DNA from: Bradyrhizobium sp. LMTR 3
GTDB taxonomy: Bacteria; Pseudomonadota; Alphaproteobacteria; Rhizobiales; Xanthobacteraceae
Assembly (NCBI RefSeq): GCF_001693485.1
Contig: NZ_MAXC01000012.1
Span: 124,001 to 188,000 of the forward strand
Direction: 5' to 3'
DNA length: 64,000 nt
A program made the position numbers and the translations under genes. Below, in pieces: positions 59,109 to 64,000 of the stretch. The notes under the pieces were generated by a model, which worked only from the letters and a program-made list of their open reading frames with translations, made no database searches and was not told the DNA's origin. Position 1 is the first letter of the stretch. Every line of letters begins with the position of its first letter.

Positions 59109-59261
59109 TCACCCCTCAGGACATTGGATGATGATGACACTGGAACCATGCGCGCCATTCTCGTGCAAGGCCTGAGCCATCTCGATGGCCTCGGACCAGC
59201 GCTCGTGCTCGTCCTCGGTGCGACCGTGCTGAACAAGATCGTCTTCCTCGCGCTGCTGTCG
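59109..59261 (-). pseudogene. Possible small gene without a recognisable start
   Basis: The minus-strand frame ending 7 bases before the FMN reductase start reads protein-like: GRTEDEHERWSEAIEMAQAL, HENGAHGSSVIIIQCPEG. No ATG, GTG or TTG is available at a sensible place, and the terminator at 59303-59331 lies upstream. It may be the 3' end of a lost gene or a short gene with an unusual start. Confidence 0.3.
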
Positions 59262-59302
59262 TCCTATGCCGCAGCCACCCGCAGAAGGTCCAAGCAGTCC
59301 AC

Positions 59303-59331
59303 AAAAAAGCGGCCTTGCGGCCGCCTTTTTT
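59303..59331. terminator. Bidirectional intrinsic terminator
   Basis: AAAAAAGCGGCC-TTGC-GGCCGCCTTTTTT: a GC stem with A and T runs on both sides. It lies 19 bases beyond the stop of the minus-strand gene at 59350. Confidence 0.88.
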
Positions 59332-59349
59332 GAAATTGCTGGTCCGGCT

Positions 59350-59679
59350 CTACCAATAGCCGGGCCCGTCATAATAGGCATATGAATCGACGTACGGCGC
59401 ACCCGCGATTGCAGCCGCCGTTCCGACTGCCACGCCAACCGGTCCGCCGACGTAGCCCGGGCGATAATACACGCGCGGGCCATACACGCGCGGACCGTAG
59501 TAATAGCTGTAATCATAACGGCTCGGCGTGCGCACGCCGTATCCGCCGAGCAAGTAGTCGGAGTTCGGGTGGGAGAACCCGATCATGCCGGGCTCTTGGG
59601 TGGCTTCCTGCGATAGCGCAGGCGTCGCGAGCCCCATCGCAAGGATGGCGGCCGCGCCGAGCAGTGTCAGTTTCGTCAT
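59350..59679 (-). CDS. Exported Tyr/Gly-rich protein
   Basis: This is an exported protein of 109 residues. The signal peptide is 1-23 (LLGAAAILAMGLATPALS). The mature part is rich in Tyr, Gly and Pro (YDYSYYYGPRVYGPRVYYRP) and has a hydrophobic Gly/Ala stretch (GPVGVAVGTAAAIAGAP). Similar exported proteins with a glycine-zipper-like segment are common in rhizobia. Function unknown. A terminator follows. Confidence 0.75.
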   Translation of the reverse strand: MTKLTLLGAAAILAMGLATPALSQEATQEPGMIGFSHPNSDYLLGGYGVRTPSRYDYSYYYGPRVYGPRVYYRPGYVGGPVGVAVGTAAAIAGAPYVDSYAYYDGPGYW

Positions 59680-60001
59680 CGCTCATTCTCCATGTGAACA
59701 TGAAGAGCGAACGGGCAGGTAAGATGCTTGGTTCCGGGGACGAATTCACAGCGCTGTGAATATCGCGACGATTTGCTGCATGTCCAAAGAGAAAAGGCCG
59801 ACGGGCGTTACGCCGCCGGCCTCCTCTTGCAACTGCCGGCTCGGGAGGTCCGGTTCCGCTGCGATTCCATGCCTAAAATTTGACCACTACAGTCTTAACA
59901 AAATCTTAAGCAACAACCGTGATGTGCCTCACAGAGTGCCAGAACCTTGTCCGGCTAACTTGCGACCAACAATAGAGATCGCCTGCAAGAGGAGGCCCGA
60001 C
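59680..60001. other. Gap without a gene
   Basis: The 322 bases hold an imperfect hairpin at 59795-59822 (AGGCCG...CGGCCT) and AT-rich sequence before the DUF6894 gene at 60002, which may contain its promoter. Nothing else is seen. Confidence 0.5.
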
Positions 60002-60235
60002 ATGACCCAGGTCTATTTCCACTGCTCAAACTCCCGGGAAGTCCGGCTCGACCGATCCGGCGAAGCGGTAAGCGACCTCGCCGAGGCGCGCGACCGCGCC
60101 GCCTGCATCGTTCGATCGCTCATCATGGGTCGGGACGCGGAAGACTGGCGCGACTGGGTCGTGCATGTCAGCGATGATCTCGACGAAGAGATCTTCGTTC
60201 TGCCCTTCGCCTTCGTCCTCGGCAAGCCGCATTGA
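60002..60235 (+). CDS. DUF6894-like small protein, cassette 1
   Basis: This codes 77 residues: MTQVYFHCSNSREVRLDRSG, a helix AVSDLAEARDRAACIVRSLI, then EDWRDWVVHVSDDLDEEIFV with the end LPFAFVLGKPH. The ribosome site is AGAGGAGG. It has the same length as the gene at 62199 and is similar to it along its whole length. It is followed after 7 bases by a 51-residue gene whose homologue also follows the second copy. Function unknown. Confidence 0.8.
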   Translation: MTQVYFHCSNSREVRLDRSGEAVSDLAEARDRAACIVRSLIMGRDAEDWRDWVVHVSDDLDEEIFVLPFAFVLGKPH

Positions 60236-60242
60236 GGGTGCC

Positions 60243-60398
60243 ATGTTGCTCCGCCGCCTGGATGCGATCATGGCACGGTGGCATCACCTGATCGAGCGCG
60301 CCTGCGACCCTTATCGTCCCGAGCGGCACTACATGCGCGGCCCCGGCCCAAAGTGGCACGCCCGGCATCCGCCTAGCGGGGCACGCGCCGCCCTCTAA
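60243..60398 (+). CDS. Small basic protein, cassette 1
   Basis: This codes 51 residues (MLLRRLDAIMARWHHLIERA...) with the conserved end YRPERHYMRGPGPKWHARH. The same end, YRPELHYMRGPGPKWHAKH, is in the gene at 62442. It starts 7 bases after the DUF6894 gene, so the two are cotranscribed. Not recognised. The duplicated context supports it as real. Confidence 0.7.
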   Translation: MLLRRLDAIMARWHHLIERACDPYRPERHYMRGPGPKWHARHPPSGARAAL

Positions 60399-60618
60399 GC
60401 CCCGGCCAACCGCGCACCCAACGCGCTCTGCGCCAATCCTATGATCTCTGCGCCCGGGTTCCAGTCCGCGGAAGCCGTAGCCCCAACCTCTCCACGCTCT
60501 TGCCTTGCTTTGGTCAAACCTCGCTGGCCGTGTGGTGGCCAGGGCAGAGGTTTTCCACGCAGCAGAGCATGCTTGCCGCCCCGATCCGGGTGACATTGGA
60601 CTGAGCAAGGGACCGCCA

Positions 60619-61704
60619 ATGCAATCCACGCCAACACTGAAAGAGGCCGATCCGCACGACGTTTTTGCGATCGAAACGGTGCTGGCCGCGCACGCCCACA
60701 AGGCGCCGCCGCTGGCCCACGATCCGGCCACCCCTCCTGTAGCGCCGCAGGTTCATGTCGCGCCGCAAGTTGAAGCTGCGGCAAAGCCGCAAGTCCAAGC
60801 CGCGGCCAGGCCGCAGGTTCACGTCGCGCCCGCGATTTCGATCAGCGCGCCAACGGCGCAGGTCGAACCGACATTTCGCGCGACCGACATGCGCGATGTC
60901 CAGATGCGCAATGTCCAGGTCGACAACATCAGACCGGGCGAGGAGATCAAGCTGGATGGCCTGAACGCCGCCGGCGCGCGGCCGATGGCCAAGTGGACGA
61001 AGCGCGTGGTGATGGCGCTGTTGGCCCTTGTCGGCGCCATTGCTGCTGCTGCCTGGCAGCATTATGGCGATCAGGCCAAGGCGGTGGCTGCCGAGTGGGC
61101 GCCGCCCTTCGTGCTGGCAGCCCTGCCTTCGGCAGCCAAGCCCGCCGTGGCCGAGCAACCGAGCGCGCCGGCCGCTCCCGCCGCCGCAACCGATCAGGCC
61201 GCAGCGGAGCCGGCGGCAACGGAGCCGGCGGCAACGGCAGCACCGGCTCAACCCGAACCCACAGCTTCGGCCGCGGCTACTCCCTCCGCGGAATCGGCCC
61301 AGTTGCAGTCGATGGCGCAGGATCTCGCCGCTATGGGCCAGCAGGTCGAGGAGCTGAAGGCGACTATCGCGCAGCTCAAGGCAAGCCAGGCACAAATGGC
61401 GCGTGAATTTGCCAAGGTTTCCGACAAGGCTGCCGAAATGAAAGCTTCGGAAGCGAGGGCTGCCGAGGTCCGACCCGAACAGAATTTTCGCCCGAGGGTA
61501 ACAGCCGCGCCGCCGCCGCCCCGATCCGCGAATGCGTCTGTCGCGCCTGTCCGAAAGCCGAAGCCGGCTTACTATCCACCGGCTCAAGCCGCCTATGCCC
61601 CGCCGCCAGCCACCGCCCCCGCGCCGCTGCCGCCGGCACCGCCGCAGCAAACCATGGCTGATGACGGCGAGCCGGTGGTCCGTCCGCCGATGCCGCTGCG
61701 GTAA
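60619..61704 (+). CDS. Membrane-anchored Ala/Pro-rich coiled-coil protein
   Basis: This protein has 361 residues. The N-terminal half is cytosolic and rich in Ala/Pro/Gln with repeated PQVHVAPQVEAAAKPQVQAA-like units and a DMRDVQMRNVQVDNIRPGEE segment. A single transmembrane helix lies near residues 125-142 (VVMALLALVGAIAAAAW). An Ala/Pro linker follows, then a coiled coil (about 235-285: LAAMGQQVEELKATIAQLKA), and a proline-rich tail. The start at 60619 follows CAAGGGA. It resembles structural or polar-localised proteins of rhizobia but is not recognised. Function unknown. Confidence 0.75.
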   Translation: MQSTPTLKEADPHDVFAIETVLAAHAHKAPPLAHDPATPPVAPQVHVAPQVEAAAKPQVQAAARPQVHVAPAISISAPTAQVEPTFRATDMRDVQMRNVQVDNIRPGEEIKLDGLNAAGARPMAKWTKRVVMALLALVGAIAAAAWQHYGDQAKAVAAEWAPPFVLAALPSAAKPAVAEQPSAPAAPAAATDQAAAEPAATEPAATAAPAQPEPTASAAATPSAESAQLQSMAQDLAAMGQQVEELKATIAQLKASQAQMAREFAKVSDKAAEMKASEARAAEVRPEQNFRPRVTAAPPPPRSANASVAPVRKPKPAYYPPAQAAYAPPPATAPAPLPPAPPQQTMADDGEPVVRPPMPLR

Positions 61705-61713
61705 GTAGCTGCG

Positions 61714-61755
61714 TGTCCCGGATGCCGCGCGCTGTGCCGCGCCGTATCCGGGACA
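61714..61755. repeat. Short palindromic element (TGTCCCGGAT type)
   Basis: The perfect ten-base arms TGTCCCGGAT / ATCCGGGACA lie 22 bases apart between converging genes. It is a short relative of 23791-23928 and may end both transcripts. Confidence 0.75.
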
Positions 61756-61761
61756 AATCCG

Positions 61762-61947
61762 CTAGCTCTGATGCGGGCCTCGCATCAGCTTCATGGCGTC
61801 TTCGATATGACGCCATTCCTTGGCTTCCTCGATGTCGCCACTGCTCTCGCAAGCCTGTGCATTGTGTGCGGCTTGTGCGATCGCGGTGAGGCCGTGCTTT
61901 TCCATCATCTGGCGTGCAATCGTGTGGATCTGCATTTCCGACATCAT
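61762..61947 (-). CDS. Small hypothetical protein
   Basis: This codes 61 residues from the ATG at 61947, with GGGAGAG upstream. It is helical: IHTIARQMMEKHGLTAIAQA then DIEEAKEWRHIEDAMKLMRG. Short proteins of this kind are widespread in Bradyrhizobium. Function unknown. Confidence 0.7.
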   Translation of the reverse strand: MMSEMQIHTIARQMMEKHGLTAIAQAAHNAQACESSGDIEEAKEWRHIEDAMKLMRGPHQS

Positions 61948-62198
61948 GTTGCTCTCCCGGGGTTGCATCCGTCCTCGCCGCAGCGATTCGAATGTCGCGG
62001 CTTCCTCGTCAAAACGGCCGAACCGAAAATCTCGTTCCTCCTGCCGCAGCAGATAATTTTAGGACACGTCCAGGGATCGCGCGGTTCCACCCGAGGCCGC
62101 TCTCCTCCGTAATATCCCGCCCCGCAATCTCCCCGAATATCAAGCCGGTCTTCCGCCTGATATTTTTTCGGGGTGAATCGCAATCGTGGGAGTCGGAC

Positions 62199-62432
62199 AT
62201 GGCACGGATCTATTTCCACTGCTCCAATTCCGAGGGCGTAAGCATCGTTCAGCGTGGCCTTGCCGTCGGAAATCTGGCCGAAGCGCGTGACCACGCCGCC
62301 CGCGTCGTGCAGTCGCTGGTTACGGCGCAGTGCCCGGAAGACTGGCGCGACTGGACTCTGCATGCGAGCGACGATCTCAACGTCGAAATCTTCGCCCTGC
62401 CGTTTTCGTCCGTGCTCGGCAAGCCGCATTGA
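62199..62432 (+). CDS. DUF6894-like small protein, cassette 2
   Basis: This codes 77 residues: MARIYFHCSNSEGVSIVQRG, NLAEARDHAARVVQSLV, CPEDWRDWTLHASDDLNVEI and the end LPFSSVLGKPH. It is similar to the gene at 60002 from first to last residue. The ribosome site is GGGAG. It is followed after 9 bases by the second copy of the small GPGPKWHA gene. Confidence 0.8.
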   Translation: MARIYFHCSNSEGVSIVQRGLAVGNLAEARDHAARVVQSLVTAQCPEDWRDWTLHASDDLNVEIFALPFSSVLGKPH

Positions 62433-62441
62433 GAGGTCGCC

Positions 62442-62600
62442 ATGGTGGCCATGCAACCGCTTCTTCGATACCTGAACCAGGTCGCAGCGCGATGGCAGGT
62501 CCTGCTCGACCTTGCCCGCAACCGCTATCGCCCCGAGCTGCACTACATGCGCGGCCCTGGTCCGAAATGGCACGCGAAGCATCACGGCGGCGCTATTTAG
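62442..62600 (+). CDS. Small basic protein, cassette 2
   Basis: This codes 52 residues (MVAMQPLLRYLNQVAARWQV...) ending YRPELHYMRGPGPKWHAKHH. The N-terminal half differs from cassette 1, while the last 20 residues are nearly identical. It is probably cotranscribed with the DUF6894 gene before it. Function unknown. Confidence 0.7.
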   Translation: MVAMQPLLRYLNQVAARWQVLLDLARNRYRPELHYMRGPGPKWHAKHHGGAI

Positions 62601-62615
62601 GAGTCGCGTAGTTTC

Positions 62616-62708
62616 GTAGGGTGGGCAAAGCGTAGCGTGCCCACCATTCACGACAGCGATATCCGAGAGAAGGTGGGCACGGCGCAAGAGCGCCTTTGCC
62701 CACCCTAC
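62616..62708. repeat. Palindromic repeat (GTAGGGTGGGCAAAG type)
   Basis: The arms GTAGGGTGGGCAAAGCG (62616) and CGCCTTTGCCCACCCTAC (ending 62708) are inverted copies, with an inner GCGTGCCCACC / GGTGGGCACGGC pair. Its layout of two nested hairpins and GTAGGG/CCCTAC ends recalls R1, but the sequence differs. It lies between converging genes. Confidence 0.8.
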
Positions 62709-62714
62709 AAATCC

Positions 62715-63503
62715 CTACAAATCCCCCAACTCCGGCGGCTCGAACCAGTTCGTCAGCGACAGCCCGCCATCGATCGCGATCGCCGCGCCCGTGACGTAGG
62801 CCGATATCCGGTTCGACAGCACCGCCAGCGCCAGCGGCGCAAGGTCTTCGGCCTGGCCGAGCCGGCCGAGCGGAATGTGTCTTGCGAGCGCGGGATCGGC
62901 GACGAAGCCGCCGGCAGCAATCGCGCCCGGCACCAAGGCGTTGACGCGAATGTTGAAGCGGCCGAACGTCTTGGCCAATTCCTTCACCAGCATGGAAAGC
63001 CCCGCCTTCGCCGTCGAGTAATGCGGCAGGTTGCGCGGCGTGCCGGCATGCAGCGAGGTCAGCAGCAGGAACGAGCCGGGCGTTTTGTCGGCGATCAGCT
63101 TGCGCGCCAGTTCGCGCGAGAGGTGGAATCCGGCGTCCAGATTCACCGCGTGCATCTGCGCCCAAATCTCCGTGGTGACGCCGAGCGCATGATCGGCTTC
63201 GCGCCGCGGCGGCGAGGCGCTGTGCACGAAATGCGTCACGCGCCCGACGGCAGACGCGGCGTCAGCCAACAGCGCCTCGCGCGCCGCGGGATCGGCGAGA
63301 TCACCGACCCAGGGCAGCGCCAGCTCCGGCCGCGGCGACGCGCTGGCTGCCGCCGTGACCGTGTCCCGGTTCACATCGGCAAACACCGTGCGGACGCCCT
63401 CGCCCACCAGCGCCTGCGCAATTGCGCGGCCGATCCCGTTACCCGCGCCGGTGACGAGCGCGGCCTCGCGCGCGGGATCGAATGGCGTACTCAATAGGCT
63501 CAT
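62715..63503 (-). CDS. Short-chain dehydrogenase/reductase (SDR)
   Basis: This SDR has 262 residues. The cofactor motif is ALVTGAGNGIGRAIAQ. The NNAG position reads VHSASPP, unusual for the family. The catalytic region is SFLLLTSLHAGTP and HYSTAKAGLSMLVKELA, with the YxxxK pair. The end AYVTGAAIAIDGGLSLTNWF is standard. VFADVNRD after the second strand suggests NAD. The start at 63503 has GGGAG eight bases before it. The substrate is unknown. Confidence 0.9.
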   Translation of the reverse strand: MSLLSTPFDPAREAALVTGAGNGIGRAIAQALVGEGVRTVFADVNRDTVTAAASASPRPELALPWVGDLADPAAREALLADAASAVGRVTHFVHSASPPRREADHALGVTTEIWAQMHAVNLDAGFHLSRELARKLIADKTPGSFLLLTSLHAGTPRNLPHYSTAKAGLSMLVKELAKTFGRFNIRVNALVPGAIAAGGFVADPALARHIPLGRLGQAEDLAPLALAVLSNRISAYVTGAAIAIDGGLSLTNWFEPPELGDL

Positions 63504-63657
63504 GTTCGCGTCTCCCATCGAAAGAGGTACATCCAATTCTACGGGCCGACCGCATCTTGCGCTGTATCAATTCGGCGCACTACCTGCACCGCTAGGTTGC
63601 TTCCACCTTATTGGGAACCGTCCTAAGCTCCCTTTCATAACCGGCGGGCTCACCGTC

Positions 63658-64000
63658 ATGCAAACCGGCGTTCGAAAAGTCGCCCACGTTCTGGAACGCC
63701 TCGGGCTTGCCATGGCAGGCGCGGCGAACGGGTTGTTTGTGGCGGCTCTGGTAGGGACGAGCCACGCTGCACTCACCAATCAGGCGTTCCTGCTGCTGAT
63801 GATGGTCGGTGGCGCCATCGGCTTTTATCTCGGAATCGATACGCCGCTGCGCTTCACCGCATCGAACGACCGGCCTCCCGATGACGCCTGGATCGACAGA
63901 GTGGACACACCGGACCTGCTAAGCTCGATCGGGACCTTCCTCGCGGCGTTCTCGGCGTTCGCCTGCGTCGGCCTAATCGTGCTGCGCCACGATCCGCATT
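63658..64000 (+). CDS. Membrane protein, partial (cut by the window end)
   Basis: The frame is open to the last base, giving 114 residues. At least three hydrophobic helices are present: ERLGLAMAGAANGLFVAALV, NQAFLLLMMVGGAIGFYLGI and LSSIGTFLAAFSAFACVGLI. No family is recognised. The ATG at 63658 gives a basic N-terminus before helix 1. Confidence 0.65.
   Translation, partial: MQTGVRKVAHVLERLGLAMAGAANGLFVAALVGTSHAALTNQAFLLLMMVGGAIGFYLGIDTPLRFTASNDRPPDDAWIDRVDTPDLLSSIGTFLAAFSAFACVGLIVLRHDPH

Overview
The window looks like the chromosome of a GC-rich alphaproteobacterium of the Bradyrhizobium / Rhodopseudomonas group. The evidence is the conserved alphaproteobacterial set accC, aat, a DUF2155 protein and NDUFA12, a GapR (DUF2312) protein, small proteins of the BA14K, DUF6894, DUF3551 and DUF2934 types, a very large class II ribonucleotide reductase, and many palindromic intergenic repeats. 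This assignment is inference from gene content. No tRNA, rRNA, CRISPR array, transposase or integrase was recognised.

Region 1 (1-36500) is mostly chromosomal backbone. It starts inside accC. A CHASE3 kinase / response regulator / response regulator-HWE kinase operon follows. Next come an IclR regulator and the divergent operon it probably controls: a Bug-type binding protein, flavin reductase, FAH-family hydrolase, HpaH-like hydratase, RidA protein and amidohydrolase, together resembling an aromatic ring-cleavage catabolic unit. An AEC transporter, aat, an MFS / aldo-keto reductase operon with a divergent LysR gene, and the DUF2155 gene follow. Then come an SDR, an esterase, an antiporter-like protein, a GlxA / DJ-1 divergent pair, a candidate structured RNA, NDUFA12 and a glycine-rich BA14K protein. 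Two similar EamA exporters flank a response regulator, a hybrid kinase and an HNH nuclease. The region ends with nrdJ.

Region 2 (36570-40108) is the most unusual part. It is a visibly AT-richer four-gene operon of a multi-pass membrane protein, an unrecognised protein, a TIR-domain protein and a PIN-like nuclease, with gaps of about 20 bases. It resembles an antiphage defence module, but I cannot name a described system with this gene order. A palindromic repeat closes it on the right and supplies the stop codons of both converging genes.

Region 3 (40109-52500) is a repeat-rich, decaying region. It holds an EamA gene copy in two separated pieces, a broken cyclic-nucleotide-binding gene, a VOC gene tail, three versions of a 48-residue peptide gene (one intact, one frameshifted, one truncated), many small orphan genes, and dispersed repeats called here R1 (two-hairpin, about 80 bp), R2 (ATTACGGTGAC palindrome) and R4 (about 80 bp). 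Intact genes include a second Bug receptor, an HxlR regulator with two palindromic operators, MAPEG, EamA, PhnA-like, ROK and PaiB-like proteins.

Region 4 (52500-64000) returns to chromosomal content: GapR, a pyridoxal kinase, RlpA, a ketopantoate reductase-like protein, a PNPOx-like protein, an FMN reductase, small secreted proteins, a duplicated DUF6894 / small-protein cassette, a membrane-anchored coiled-coil protein, an SDR, and a membrane protein cut by the window end.
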